DNA of 64,000 nucleotides from Thermoplasma volcanium GSS1 (GCF_000011185.1 NC_002689.2:186001-250000), one strand, 5' to 3'. Positions 7,469-16,775 are shown, counted from the stretch's first letter. The notes: a model not told the origin generated them from the letters alone. Numbers and translations: made by a program.

Positions 7469-10114
7469 ATGGTTGAGATAAAGGAAGAAACTTTTGAAGT
7501 CGATGGAAGAAAGTACTACTACTATCCGCTCAACAAAATTTTAGATGGAAAACGGTTGGAAAAGCTACCTAGATCCCTAAGGATATTACTTGAATCGATG
7601 GTTAGGAACCTGGACGGGCGTTCTATAACCCAAGATGATATAGATGCAATAGTTAACTGGAATCCTTCGAACGTACCTGACAAAGAAATTAGGTTCAAGG
7701 TTTCACGTGTAGTGATGCAGGATTTCACCGGTGTCCCTGCTGTAGTAGACCTTGCATCTATGAGGGATACGGTAAAGAAACTTGGCAAAGACCCTGAACT
7801 TATAAACCCGCAGGTTCGTGTTGATCTTGTCATCGACCATTCCGTGCAGGTAGACTACTACGGCGAATCGTTTGCTATCGAAAAAAATGAGGAACTCGAA
7901 TTCAACAGGAACCTTGAAAGGTACAAGTTCCTAAAATGGGCCCAAAAGTCATTCAAGAACTTCAGAGTCATACCGCCCGGAACGGGAATAATACACCAGG
8001 TCAATCTTGAGTATCTAGCAGAAGTCATATTCGACTATGAAGAAAAAGGAAAGAGGTATGCATACTTCGATACGCTTGTAGGAACGGATTCTCATACCAC
8101 TATGATAAATGGTATTGGCGTGCTTGGCTGGGGTGTTGGTGGAATAGAAGCTGAGGCAGCGCTGCTAGGCCAGCCGATAACTATATCGCTTCCTGAAGTT
8201 ATAGGAGTAAGGTTGCATGGGGAATTAAACCCAGGTGTAACCGCAACGGATCTGGTATTGACAATAACCGAACTTCTCAGGAAAGTTAACGTTGTGGATA
8301 AGTTCGTTGAGTTTTTTGGGCCTTCAGTAAAGTATCTTTCAGTTCCGGAGAGGGCAACAGTTTCTAATATGTGTCCGGAATACGGGGCAACTCTAGCACT
8401 GTTCCCTATAGATGACCAGACCCTCGATTACCTGAGGACAACAGGAAGATCCGATCACAAAATAAAGCTTATAAAAAAATACCTAGAACTGCAGGGGATG
8501 TTCGGAGAAAGTGAGGGTGTAGAATACACAAAAGTCATAGATCTTGATCTGTCAACTGTCAAGCCAAGCGTAGCTGGGCCAAAGCTGCCGCAGCAGAGGC
8601 TAGATTTAGACCAGGTGCCATCGAGCTTCCTCTCCTCTGTAGAATCGAACAGCGACAGTCACCTAGTTTCTCTTAGGAAAGTCCCGCTCAAGTTGAAAGG
8701 GCAGGATGTAGAACTTTCTGATGGCGATATCGTCATAGCAGCTATAACAAGCTGTACTAACACCAGCAACCCCTATGTAATGCTGGCTGCAGGTTTAGTT
8801 GCGAAGAAGGCCGTAGAGCTTGGACTAAAGGTAAATCCAAAGGTAAAAACAAGCCTTGCGCCAGGGTCGAGAGTTGTTACAGACTATCTCACTGAATCTG
8901 GTTTAATCGATTACCTAGACAAGCTAGGGTTTTACCTAGTAGGATATGGATGTACAACATGCATAGGAAACAGCGGGCCGCTTGACAAGGATGTCGATGA
9001 GGCTATAATAAAAAACAATCTTAACGTCGTATCAGTATTATCAGGCAACAGGAATTTCGAGGCAAGGATACACAAGGACGTAAAGGCAAACTATCTTATG
9101 TCTCCTCCGCTAGTAGTTGCCTACGCAATAGCAGGAAACATAACTATAAACTTGGATAAAGACCCGTTAGGAGAAGTTAATGGGAAAAAGATATACCTTA
9201 AAGATATCTGGCCTTCAAACAATGAAATTAAGGATGCAGTCAATAAATACGTAAAGAAGGAGATGTACGAGAAGCGCTATGGAAACATAACGAATAAGAG
9301 ATGGGAAAGCATAGATGTACCTGAATCGCCTGTATACAACTGGGACGAATCAAGTACTTACATAAGGAATCCGCCATTTTTTGAGAACTTTAAACTCAAC
9401 GAGCTCATAAGCACTTTCTCTGTCAAAGGGGCTTATCCCCTGTTGATACTCGGTGATTCTGTTACGACAGATCATATATCGCCTGCTGGATCCATACCAA
9501 AGGATAGCCCTGCAGGAAAATATTTGATCGAACATGGCGTTAAACCAGAGGATTTCAATTCTTACGGTTCGAGGAGAGGAAACCACGAAGTCATGATGAG
9601 AGGCACATTCGCAAACGTTAGAATAAGAAACCTTATGGTGAACAAGGAGGGTGGCTACACGATATTTATTCCAGACAATAAAGAAATGTCAGTTTACGAT
9701 GCTGCAATGAAATACAGGTCTATGGGGATACCTCTTGTTGTAGTGGCCGGAAGGGAGTATGGTACAGGAAGCTCCAGGGATTGGGCTGCCAAAGGAACAT
9801 ACCTGCTTGGCGTCAGGGCAGTACTGGCGAAAAGCTATGAAAGGATACACAGGAGCAACTTGGTGGGAATGGGTGTTATTCCTATAGAATACGAAAGCCT
9901 CAATCCGCAGGACATCGACTTTACGAAAAAAATAGATATCGATATAGACGGCATCGACCCAGGATCAAAAGCAAGAATGACTTATACTGACAAGAATGGA
10001 GAGAGCCATACTGTACCTGTAACGTTAAGGGTAGATACCCCTGCTGAGGCCGATTATATAAGAAACGGCGGCATACTGCAGTATTCTCTCAGAAAGATAC
10101 TTTCTTCGAATTAA
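7469..10114 (+). CDS. acnA: aconitate hydratase (AcnA/IRP type)
   Basis: This 881-residue aconitase isomerises citrate to isocitrate in the TCA cycle. The three cluster-binding cysteines are present: C429 in TSCTNTSNPY and C495/C498 in GCTTCIGNSG. The DTLVGTDSHTTM motif and the C-terminal swivel-domain motifs GSRRGNHEVMMRGTF and REYGTGSSRDWAAKG are intact. The frame extends to a TTG at 7454, but a TATA element CATATAAT at 7441-7448 lies about 24 bases before the ATG at 7469, so the ATG is taken as a leaderless start. Isocitrate dehydrogenase is encoded about 4 kb downstream. A T7 run follows the stop. Confidence 0.96.
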   Translation: MVEIKEETFEVDGRKYYYYPLNKILDGKRLEKLPRSLRILLESMVRNLDGRSITQDDIDAIVNWNPSNVPDKEIRFKVSRVVMQDFTGVPAVVDLASMRDTVKKLGKDPELINPQVRVDLVIDHSVQVDYYGESFAIEKNEELEFNRNLERYKFLKWAQKSFKNFRVIPPGTGIIHQVNLEYLAEVIFDYEEKGKRYAYFDTLVGTDSHTTMINGIGVLGWGVGGIEAEAALLGQPITISLPEVIGVRLHGELNPGVTATDLVLTITELLRKVNVVDKFVEFFGPSVKYLSVPERATVSNMCPEYGATLALFPIDDQTLDYLRTTGRSDHKIKLIKKYLELQGMFGESEGVEYTKVIDLDLSTVKPSVAGPKLPQQRLDLDQVPSSFLSSVESNSDSHLVSLRKVPLKLKGQDVELSDGDIVIAAITSCTNTSNPYVMLAAGLVAKKAVELGLKVNPKVKTSLAPGSRVVTDYLTESGLIDYLDKLGFYLVGYGCTTCIGNSGPLDKDVDEAIIKNNLNVVSVLSGNRNFEARIHKDVKANYLMSPPLVVAYAIAGNITINLDKDPLGEVNGKKIYLKDIWPSNNEIKDAVNKYVKKEMYEKRYGNITNKRWESIDVPESPVYNWDESSTYIRNPPFFENFKLNELISTFSVKGAYPLLILGDSVTTDHISPAGSIPKDSPAGKYLIEHGVKPEDFNSYGSRRGNHEVMMRGTFANVRIRNLMVNKEGGYTIFIPDNKEMSVYDAAMKYRSMGIPLVVVAGREYGTGSSRDWAAKGTYLLGVRAVLAKSYERIHRSNLVGMGVIPIEYESLNPQDIDFTKKIDIDIDGIDPGSKARMTYTDKNGESHTVPVTLRVDTPAEADYIRNGGILQYSLRKILSSN

Positions 10115-10127
10115 ATTACATTTACCA

Positions 10128-10134
10128 TTTTTTT
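10128..10134 (+). terminator. oligo-T terminator after aconitase
   Basis: A run of seven T residues begins 13 bases after the aconitase stop codon. Archaeal RNA polymerase terminates at such U-tracts without needing a hairpin, and the next gene has its own AT-rich promoter. Confidence 0.45.
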
Positions 10135-10176
10135 AATAGCCAATCAGATTATTATCTATGTTAGGGATAGCCCTAT

Positions 10177-11397
10177 ATGGAAAACCTCGAAATACCTTCA
10201 TTTGATGAGATAATAGAGGCACAGAGATACCTCGAAGGCAAAGTCAACAGGACTCCTCTCATAAGATCGACTACTATCGGAAAAGAATATGGAGCAGATA
10301 TTTATTTCAAACTTGAAAATTTTCAGAAGACAGGTTCTTTTAAGTCGAGGGGTGCTATATTTAGGTTTTCAAAGCTATCTGAAGATGAAAAAAGGCATGG
10401 TGTAATAACTGCCAGTGCAGGAAACCATGCACAAGGGGTAGCCTACGCAGCTATGATAAACGGCATAGATGCCAAGATAGTTATGCCAGAATACACGATA
10501 CCGCAAAAAGTAAACGCAGTTATAAGCTACGGGGCCCACGTCATTTTAAAAGGATCCGATTATGATGAAGCGCATAGGTACGCGGACGAGATTGCAAAAC
10601 AGGAGGGTAGGATCTTCATAGAGGCATTCAACGACCGTTGGGTTATTTCAGGGCAAGGCACAATAGGCCTGGAGATAATGGAGGATTTGCCAGATGTTGA
10701 TATAATACTCGTTCCGGTAGGTGGCGGCGGCCTCATCTCCGGAATAGCACTGGCAGCAAAGCATGCAAGCAACAAGGTCAAAGTAATAGGAATAGAATCA
10801 GAGCTGTCCGATTCTATGAAAGCATCACTCCGGGAAGGAAAGATAGTGGCACATACTAGCGGAGTCAGCATATGCGACGGCATCTCCGTCAAGTATCCAG
10901 GAGTCCTCACATTTGACATAGCAAGAAAGTACGTTGATGACATAGTAACAGTAACTGAAGAATATGTTTCTAAGGCTATCTACAAACTCTTCGAGAGAAA
11001 CAAGATCGTAGCCGAGCCTTCAGGGGCAGTAGGTCTCGCCGCCATAATGGAGGGCAAGGTAGATGTTAAGGGAAAGAAGGTCGCTATAGTTGTTTCCGGA
11101 GGAAACATAAACCCGCTGCTCATGTCAAAGATAATATATAAAGAATTGGAAAACCTTGGCCAACTTGTACGCATAGAGTGTACTATACCAGATCGGCCTG
11201 GGAACCTTTACAGGATAGCTATGGCTATAGCAGAAAACGGCGGTAATATATACCATGCCGAAGTAGATAACCTTAGGAAGGAGACGCCGCCAGGATTCCA
11301 GTCAGTTACATTTACGGTAAATGTCAGAGGCCAAGATCACTTGGATCGTATAATAGGAAGCTTGAGGGAGATGGGCTATTTATTTAGGATAACATGA
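10177..11397 (+). CDS. ilvA: threonine ammonia-lyase with C-terminal ACT domain
   Basis: This 406-residue PLP enzyme deaminates threonine to 2-oxobutanoate for isoleucine synthesis or threonine catabolism. The PLP lysine is K56 in SFKSRGA, and the phosphate-binding loop is VPVGGGGLISG. Residues about 325-400 form a single ACT domain (ECTIPDRPGNLYRIAMAI). The single short ACT is the catabolic or short-IlvA arrangement rather than the biosynthetic enzyme with two regulatory repeats. The ATG at 10177 follows an AT-rich promoter region. The stop overlaps the next start by four bases (ATGA), so the pair forms an operon. The function is secure; biosynthetic versus catabolic use is not. Confidence 0.93.
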   Translation: MENLEIPSFDEIIEAQRYLEGKVNRTPLIRSTTIGKEYGADIYFKLENFQKTGSFKSRGAIFRFSKLSEDEKRHGVITASAGNHAQGVAYAAMINGIDAKIVMPEYTIPQKVNAVISYGAHVILKGSDYDEAHRYADEIAKQEGRIFIEAFNDRWVISGQGTIGLEIMEDLPDVDIILVPVGGGGLISGIALAAKHASNKVKVIGIESELSDSMKASLREGKIVAHTSGVSICDGISVKYPGVLTFDIARKYVDDIVTVTEEYVSKAIYKLFERNKIVAEPSGAVGLAAIMEGKVDVKGKKVAIVVSGGNINPLLMSKIIYKELENLGQLVRIECTIPDRPGNLYRIAMAIAENGGNIYHAEVDNLRKETPPGFQSVTFTVNVRGQDHLDRIIGSLREMGYLFRIT

Positions 11398-11945
11398 AGG
11401 AATATTTTGGGATCAGGATAGAGGAATGCGAATCGGTATATGAACCATCAGACGATACCTTCCTTCTTATGCAGTACGCTGAGTGCAAAGGCCGTGCTAT
11501 TGAGATTGGATGCGGGACGGGTTTAGTTTCGATCTATTTCAAAAAAAGAGGATGCAACATAGAGTGCGTAGATTTGAATCAAAGCGCGGTCGATTGTACG
11601 AAAAGAAATGCTGAAATAAACGGTGTCAGCCTTAATGTATATGCATCTGATCTATTCGAGGCAGCCAGAGGGGTCTATGATACAGTTCTGTTCAATGCCC
11701 CATACCTGCCGGTCTCAGATGAAGACATGGCTTGGTCTGGTGGGAAAAGCATGGAGTTAATATCTAGATTTCTAAGAGAATCAAAAAACCATATCAATAG
11801 ATCTTCGAATATATTTATTGTGCTCACAGACCTCACAGACAATGAATCCCTCTTCATGGATGAAGGGTTTCTCTATGAAGTAATTAAAAAATATTGCTTT
11901 GATTTTGAAGATATACTGCTTTACAAACTAAATATGAAGGTTTAA
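11394..11945 (+). CDS. HemK2/Mtq2-type protein (glutamine-N5) methyltransferase
   Basis: A 183-residue class I SAM methyltransferase. The N-terminal VYEPSDDTFLL is the signature of the archaeal/eukaryotic HemK2/Mtq2 branch, which methylates the GGQ glutamine of the class I release factor with the partner Trm112. Motif I is EIGCGTG (residues 37-43). The substrate-binding motif reads NAPY (101-104) instead of the usual NPPY; Asn and Tyr, which contact the glutamine amide, remain. It starts inside the ilvA stop codon. The Pro-to-Ala change is unusual but may still be active. RNA methyltransferases using NPPY are an alternative, made less likely by the YEPSDD motif. Confidence 0.82.
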   Translation: MKEYFGIRIEECESVYEPSDDTFLLMQYAECKGRAIEIGCGTGLVSIYFKKRGCNIECVDLNQSAVDCTKRNAEINGVSLNVYASDLFEAARGVYDTVLFNAPYLPVSDEDMAWSGGKSMELISRFLRESKNHINRSSNIFIVLTDLTDNESLFMDEGFLYEVIKKYCFDFEDILLYKLNMKV

Positions 11946-11952
11946 TTTTTTT
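11946..11952 (+). terminator. oligo-T terminator after ilvA-hemK2
   Basis: A run of seven T residues starts directly after the methyltransferase stop codon. It is a plausible U-tract terminator for the two-gene operon. Confidence 0.45.
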
Positions 11953-11990
11953 ATTTGATAAAACTTTACATATATTCATCGATGTGATTT

Positions 11991-12521
11991 ATGATCCATT
12001 GTGATCCGTTCTCAATTAATTGTTTTTGGGAAAACGTTATTAAATTCCTACAATATGATCATTCAATGTTTAAAATTGCCATAACATCGGTGCCGGCAAG
12101 GGTGGATGTTTCTGATCTTGATAGGAGCCTAGCTTACTTTCTTTCAGATATTGGGTATATACCAAAGATCAATCCATCAACCGATATGAATTCAATTAAA
12201 AATTCTGTATATTTTAGGCTCTTCAAGGAGTGTTTTCTGATGAACGGTGAAAGATTTTGGACACCTGAGGAATTGATGAGCTACCTTGGGACAAGCAGAT
12301 CTACACTGTACAGGCACCTTAATAAATTGAAATACATGGATTTGCTAGAAGAAGTAAAGGATGGTAAAATCAAGAAGTACAGGATAAGATCAGGAGACAT
12401 TTTGAAAGCCTGGTCATGGGTCGAAATAAACGTTAAGATGGCAATGGACAACTATAGGAGCAACGTTGAACACATTGTCGATCTCATAAGGTCAAATTCA
12501 AATAGCAACCTTAGGCCCTAG
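11991..12521 (+). CDS. winged-helix transcriptional regulator
   Basis: A 176-residue protein. Residues about 85-135 form a winged helix-turn-helix: a helix around ERFWTPEELMSYLG, recognition helix SRSTLYRHLNKLKYM, and a basic wing DGKIKKYRIR. The N-terminal 80 residues and the helical C-terminus match nothing I recognise. No ligand domain is apparent, so a DNA-binding regulator is all that can be claimed. The AT-rich region at 11955-11975 could hold the promoter. Its stop codon overlaps the stop of the convergent methyltransferase by three to four bases (12518-12521). Confidence 0.72.
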   Translation: MIHCDPFSINCFWENVIKFLQYDHSMFKIAITSVPARVDVSDLDRSLAYFLSDIGYIPKINPSTDMNSIKNSVYFRLFKECFLMNGERFWTPEELMSYLGTSRSTLYRHLNKLKYMDLLEEVKDGKIKKYRIRSGDILKAWSWVEINVKMAMDNYRSNVEHIVDLIRSNSNSNLRP

Positions 12522-13096
12522 TGACCTACGATAACCCTAAACCTATACCTCATACCTTCTGTTTCCAGGTCGGAATATATACTGTCGACAGCTTCAAGGC
12601 CAGCTTCACTGTAGAAGTCGAGCAACTCCCTTTCGCTATAAAAGTGGGCATAGGCGTAGAACCCTTCCTTTTTCTTCTCCAGAAAATCTGCGTACGAAGA
12701 CCCTTTTTCTATTATTGCAGAAAAAACGTCCTTGGATACACGCTTTGCCTCCTTCAAAGCTGAAACAGGATCTTCAAGAAAACAAAGAGTTACAACAAAC
12801 AAAGAAAAATCAAAATATTTGCTGATAAACGGTAGGCGATCTGCATATGCAAGTATGGGAAATATGCCTCTAGCAGCAGCGATTCTCAACATGCCTTCTG
12901 ACGGATCTACGCCAACCTTTATGCCAAGCTTCTGTGCGAACCTTCCAGTGCCAACGCCAATCTCAACGTCGTTCCCTTTTCTTATTGCATCCTTTATCAA
13001 TTTTATCTGCTCTTGGTACTCTCTTGGATGTTCGTCGTACCATCTATCGTACCTTGCTGCATTCTCGTCAAAAAACGAAACTACATCTTTTCCCAT
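12518..13096 (-). CDS. SAM-dependent methyltransferase, class I
   Basis: About 192 residues with the Rossmann motif I EIGVGTGRFAQ and an acidic GVDPSEGML at the end of strand 2, typical of the UbiE/Methyltransf_11 group. The substrate cannot be predicted. The frame extends to a TTG at 13111, but the first ATG is at 13096 (MGKDVVSFF), where the conserved N-terminal helix FFDENAARYDRWY begins, so the ATG is preferred. Upstream on the minus strand the sequence is TATA-rich (around 13117-13130), giving a promoter divergent from aroD. The gene converges on and overlaps the stop of the winged-helix regulator. Confidence 0.82.
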   Translation of the reverse strand: MGKDVVSFFDENAARYDRWYDEHPREYQEQIKLIKDAIRKGNDVEIGVGTGRFAQKLGIKVGVDPSEGMLRIAAARGIFPILAYADRLPFISKYFDFSLFVVTLCFLEDPVSALKEAKRVSKDVFSAIIEKGSSYADFLEKKKEGFYAYAHFYSERELLDFYSEAGLEAVDSIYSDLETEGMRYRFRVIVGH

Positions 13097-13180
13097 ATCG
13101 TACCATCTCAATGCATATAATTAATATAATGTATCCACGCATCCCTGAATTCACGTCAAAGTGCTTAAGTAAAATTAATT

Positions 13181-13190
13181 GAGGAGGTAG
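13181..13190 (+). promoter_or_regulatory. strong Shine-Dalgarno site ahead of a leader ORF
   Basis: GAGGAGGTAG is a near-perfect complement of the 16S rRNA 3' end. It sits 4-7 bases before the ATG at 13195 (leader ORF) and about 25 bases before the aroD ATG at 13215, so by spacing it serves the leader and not aroD. Confidence 0.6.
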
Positions 13191-13194
13191 TCAT

Positions 13195-13224
13195 ATGAGC
13201 TTAGTGCATAAGTCATGCCAATAA
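13195..13224 (+). CDS. 9-codon leader ORF overlapping the aroD start
   Basis: ATG at 13195 opens a frame MSLVHKSCQ ending with TAA at 13222-13224. It overlaps the first ten bases of aroD in another frame. It has the ideal Shine-Dalgarno site in this region, while aroD has none at normal spacing. A TATA-like CTTAAGTAA at 13164-13172 would place transcription start near 13190-13195. It may couple or attenuate aroD translation. The alternative is that the Shine-Dalgarno site is used for aroD at an unusually long distance. Confidence 0.4.
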   Translation: MSLVHKSCQ

Positions 13225-13907
13225 TAAAGTCTTCTAGGGTGAACATAGGCAGGTTCACAATAGGCGGCAGTATACCTATAGTTATCATTTCCATATTCGA
13301 TCATGATGCTAAGTCATTAACTGAAAAATTCGAGACAAAGAAGCTGTCTGATAAAAATCTTTACGAGATAAGATTTGATCTTTTCGACAAGGTAAACATA
13401 GACGAAGAGCTTGAAATTATAAGGGCCCTTGATGAAATGGATATCGACTACATATTTACATACAGAGGGCATGATCCAGAGAAGATATATGAAACAGCTA
13501 TAACGAAGATGGTTCCTGCAGTCGATATGGACTTATCCCTTTTGAATAAAGTCAATAGGAGATCCCCAGACACGAGAATAATGGTCTCATATCATACGGA
13601 CAGCAGCAAGGACATGATAGAAAAGCTGGATGAAATGCTTAAAGCAAATGCTGATATAGTAAAGGTAGCCTGCAACTACAAAGACGAAAAGAACTTTTTC
13701 AAAGATCTAATAGAAATTGCACAAAGAAAGGAGATATCAGGCAAACCTGTACTGTTTATACCAATGGGAAAGAGTTTCCTTCGGGTCATATCTGCGTACT
13801 ATGTATCTGACATGGTCTATGCTAAATACGACAAGGAAACCGCCATGGGCCAGCCAGATCCAGATTACTACAATAAAGCGTTTAGTCTTTTTAATTATAT
13901 TGGATAA
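13215..13907 (+). CDS. aroD: 3-dehydroquinate dehydratase, type I
   Basis: This 230-residue enzyme dehydrates 3-dehydroquinate to 3-dehydroshikimate in aromatic amino-acid synthesis through a Schiff base. The catalytic pair is visible: H127 in SYHTD and K150 in ADIVKVACNY. The substrate loop PMGKSFLRVIS and the C-terminal TAMGQPDPDYY are the family hallmarks. The first ATG, 13215, is the only possible start because an in-frame stop lies at 13209. Other shikimate genes are not in the window. A short upstream ORF overlaps its start. Confidence 0.95.
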   Translation: MPIIKSSRVNIGRFTIGGSIPIVIISIFDHDAKSLTEKFETKKLSDKNLYEIRFDLFDKVNIDEELEIIRALDEMDIDYIFTYRGHDPEKIYETAITKMVPAVDMDLSLLNKVNRRSPDTRIMVSYHTDSSKDMIEKLDEMLKANADIVKVACNYKDEKNFFKDLIEIAQRKEISGKPVLFIPMGKSFLRVISAYYVSDMVYAKYDKETAMGQPDPDYYNKAFSLFNYIG

Positions 13908-14000
13908 ACGATTAGTTCTTTTGCTCTCTTACACTTAGATGCATGACGATATCCTTCGTCCAATGATAAGTATAAATTAGATTGCAACGATATACGAACT

Positions 14001-15218
14001 ATGGCATACATACAGGTGAGAGAGGATGGAACACTTCTCGTTCCTGACAAAGTTACGATAGGCTACATTGAGGGGGATGGTATAGGCCCCGATATCACGA
14101 AGACCACGATAAATGTAATAAATGCTGCCCTTGAGGTCGCCTATGGTGGAAAGAGATCAATAGAATGGCACAAAGTCCTTGCGGGCGATGAAGCATATGA
14201 TAAGACTGGAAATAGGCTTCCAGATTCTTCGCTCGAAGAGCTTAAGAAGTGCGTTGTTTCAATAAAGGGCCCGCTCACTACTCCTATTGGCGAAGGGTTT
14301 AGGAGCCTCAACGTCACGCTCAGGCAGTACCTTGATCTGTATGCTAACATAAGGCCCGTCCGTTACTTCCCTGGAGTCCCATCTCCTGTTCTCCATCCGG
14401 AATACATGAACATGGTTGTCTTCAGAGAAAATACTGAGGATCTTTACGCTGGCATTGAGTGGAGGTATGATTCTGAGGACGCGGAAAAGGTTAGGGCTTT
14501 TCTATCATCTACATTCAACATAAATCTTACGCCAGATACGGGCATAGGCATAAAGCCTATAAGCAAGTTCAAGTCGACAAGGTTGGTGCGGAAGGCGATA
14601 CAGTATGCAATAGCTAACGGCAGGAAGAGTGTTACGCTAGTCCACAAAGGAAATATAATGAAGTACACAGAGGGTGCATTCAGGGACTGGGGCTATGAGG
14701 TAGCCAGAACTGAGTTTGGGGATTATACCGTAACGGAAGCCGAATACCTGAAAGACCCTGAGAAATACGCAAACAAGATAGTGATAAAGGACAGAATCAC
14801 GGACAATATGTTCCAGCAGGTCCTTACAAGAACCCAGGAATACGACGTTATTGCTACTCCGAACTTGAACGGAGACTACCTTTCCGATGCCCTCGCTGCC
14901 CAAGTTGGTGGAATAGGCCTTGCCCCAGGAGCAAACATAGGCGACCACTATGCTGTATTCGAAGCGGTTCACGGTACAGCTCCAAAGTATGCCGGCCTAG
15001 ACGTTGCAAATCCAACTTCCTTGATACTGTCAGCGGAGATGATGCTCGATCACATAGGCTGGAAGGAAGCATCCAAGATACTCGATGATGCTATAATGCA
15101 GACGTACCGCGACCAAAAATTGACACAGGATATAGCCAGGCTCCTTAATCTAAAGGCCCTAAAATGCTCTGAGTTTGGCGAAGAAATAATCAACAGGATG
15201 AAGCCTATAAAAAGCTAA
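14001..15218 (+). CDS. icd: isocitrate dehydrogenase, NADP-type
   Basis: This 405-residue enzyme oxidatively decarboxylates isocitrate to 2-oxoglutarate. The isocitrate-binding segment [20 protein letters not shown], the metal-binding stretch [14 protein letters not shown], and the coenzyme-specificity segment HGTAPKYAG are present. The Lys-Tyr in APKYAG corresponds to the NADP-selective residues of the Escherichia coli enzyme, so NADP preference is inferred. A TATA element GTATAAATTA near 13969-13978 lies about 26 bases before the ATG: a clear leaderless start. It converges on kptA, with stop codons overlapping by four bases. It completes the aconitase step encoded upstream. Confidence 0.96.
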   Translation: MAYIQVREDGTLLVPDKVTIGYIEGDGIGPDITKTTINVINAALEVAYGGKRSIEWHKVLAGDEAYDKTGNRLPDSSLEELKKCVVSIKGPLTTPIGEGFRSLNVTLRQYLDLYANIRPVRYFPGVPSPVLHPEYMNMVVFRENTEDLYAGIEWRYDSEDAEKVRAFLSSTFNINLTPDTGIGIKPISKFKSTRLVRKAIQYAIANGRKSVTLVHKGNIMKYTEGAFRDWGYEVARTEFGDYTVTEAEYLKDPEKYANKIVIKDRITDNMFQQVLTRTQEYDVIATPNLNGDYLSDALAAQVGGIGLAPGANIGDHYAVFEAVHGTAPKYAGLDVANPTSLILSAEMMLDHIGWKEASKILDDAIMQTYRDQKLTQDIARLLNLKALKCSEFGEEIINRMKPIKS

Positions 15219-15925
15219 TCCCTTCCAGAATTTTTTTCTCTAACCCTTTTTATATCATCCTTTTCTTCATCTGTAAGGACGACTTCTTCCTTTTCGGCTA
15301 TGGTTATGTACTCTGGCGGGACCTGCTTAGTCAGATAAATATCATCGTTCGACCTGAATATGTCAATGCCGTTTTCAATCATCGATCTGGCATTTACGGC
15401 GAGAACAAGAGGATCGTCTATATGGTAAAGGCCAGAGACAAAAGATTTTCTGTACGTTCCTGACAGGTGAATCCAACTCTTATCCGATGGGTATATGCCA
15501 GCTTCCTTTACGAGCGGAGCTTCTGCAGTAGAAGATTGGTAATATAGCGTATCAGGTATTCCATCAGTAGGCAGATCAGTTAAATCCACATCGATTGTGT
15601 GCCCGTAAACCGCCCTTATAAGAACACCAGATATTTGATATCTTTTCCTCGGATCCGTTTCCGCAAGGTAGACGAGGTGATCATCTGTCATCCACCTCAT
15701 CCCTTTCCTCTTCCTAAACATAGATACGAGGCTGCTGATCCTTGCATAACCGTGGCTGTCAAGCCTTATCCCATATCTGCCAGGATCATGCCTCAGTACG
15801 GCGGCGAGCGTCCTGCTTACTTCGTTTATCTCTGCTTCATTCATCATTATTTTGCCAGGCTTTCCGCACACAGGGCATTCTTTTCCCCTGTATGGGCCGT
15901 GGCAATATCTCAGCTCAGGCATCAA
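15215..15925 (-). CDS. kptA: RNA 2'-phosphotransferase (Tpt1/KptA family)
   Basis: A 236-residue KptA/Tpt1 enzyme, which moves a 2'-phosphate from RNA to NAD, releasing ADP-ribose 1'',2''-cyclic phosphate. Motifs are [19 protein letters not shown] (Arg-His pair of the N-lobe), RAVYGHTID and HLSGTYRKS of the NAD lobe. The N-terminus adds a small zinc-finger-like element (C8, C17-x2-C20), common in archaeal members. In archaea the substrate is uncertain because tRNA splicing there does not leave a 2'-phosphate. It overlaps the end of prs by 11 bases, so the two are co-transcribed. The first two codons are both ATG. Confidence 0.93.
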   Translation of the reverse strand: MMPELRYCHGPYRGKECPVCGKPGKIMMNEAEINEVSRTLAAVLRHDPGRYGIRLDSHGYARISSLVSMFRKRKGMRWMTDDHLVYLAETDPRKRYQISGVLIRAVYGHTIDVDLTDLPTDGIPDTLYYQSSTAEAPLVKEAGIYPSDKSWIHLSGTYRKSFVSGLYHIDDPLVLAVNARSMIENGIDIFRSNDDIYLTKQVPPEYITIAEKEEVVLTDEEKDDIKRVREKNSGRD

Positions 15926-16775
15926 TATCCCTTATGTAATTGCAAACTTCTTGATAAACAGATATGTCTGAGAATTTGCTTTCAACCGTATCCGTGACAT
16001 GGATTTCGTCTGCATTTTGGAGTATTTTATTCTCGCTTCCGTTGACGAAAAGGCCGTGAACAGCCGACACATATATCTTTGATGCTCCCTTCTCCCTGAG
16101 AAGGCCGGACGACTTCGCTATAGTACCACCTGTAGATATTATATCGTCCACTATTAGCAACTTCTTTCCATTAACGTCTACATTCGGTACCTTCATCTCC
16201 ACTGTCCTATCATCTATCCTCTTTTTCTCAATGAAGAAATGTTTCTTTCCCAGCTTAGCTGAAATGTCTGCAACCCTGGCAAGACCCCCATCGTCTGGCG
16301 AAACGACGTAATCTACATCCACATTTTTGTAGTACCTGACTATTGCATCATTGGCATGCAGGTCTGAAAACTTAACTTTAGAATACGAAAGTGTCTTCTC
16401 ATCGTGTATATCCACAGTTGCTATCGAATTTGAATAGGATGAGTATATCTCGGTGAGTATCTGTGAAGATATTGGTTCTCCGTTTTTGTAGCGTTGATGC
16501 TGCCTGGCATACCCATAGTAAGGGGCTATTATGTTTACGCTCTTCGTTCGGTAGTCCTGTATAGCGCTCAAGGTTAGGATCATCTCCATTACCTCGGCAT
16601 CTGAGTGCGTATTCCCAATGATAAAAATGTTGTGGCCTGTAAGATCCTCATCGTACCTTAAGTACAATTCTCCATCTGGAAATCGCCTTTCATCAGGCAT
16701 TACTGGTTCGGTTTTTAGTTCTTCTGCTATCCGTGCAGCCAGCTTTAAAGATGATCGTAGAGCTATGATCTTCAT
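15915..16775 (-). CDS. prs: ribose-phosphate pyrophosphokinase (PRPP synthase)
   Basis: This 286-residue enzyme makes PRPP from ribose 5-phosphate and ATP for nucleotide, His and Trp synthesis. Visible motifs: the ATP region RRFPDGELYLRY, the flexible loop around YGYARQHQRYKNGEPIS, DIHDEKT, DDGGLARVADI, and the PRPP-binding loop LIVDDIISTGGTIAKS. The length is typical of the short archaeal class, and a Thermoplasma volcanium enzyme of this type has been studied structurally. It is the promoter-proximal gene of prs-kptA; the shared stop/start overlap suggests coupling. The call is secure. Confidence 0.96.
   Translation of the reverse strand: MKIIALRSSLKLAARIAEELKTEPVMPDERRFPDGELYLRYDEDLTGHNIFIIGNTHSDAEVMEMILTLSAIQDYRTKSVNIIAPYYGYARQHQRYKNGEPISSQILTEIYSSYSNSIATVDIHDEKTLSYSKVKFSDLHANDAIVRYYKNVDVDYVVSPDDGGLARVADISAKLGKKHFFIEKKRIDDRTVEMKVPNVDVNGKKLLIVDDIISTGGTIAKSSGLLREKGASKIYVSAVHGLFVNGSENKILQNADEIHVTDTVESKFSDISVYQEVCNYIRDIDA

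Noticed and set aside
7522-7833. 103-codon frame on the minus strand inside the aconitase gene
   Set aside because: Shadow of the aconitase frame; serine- and arginine-rich, without a start signal.
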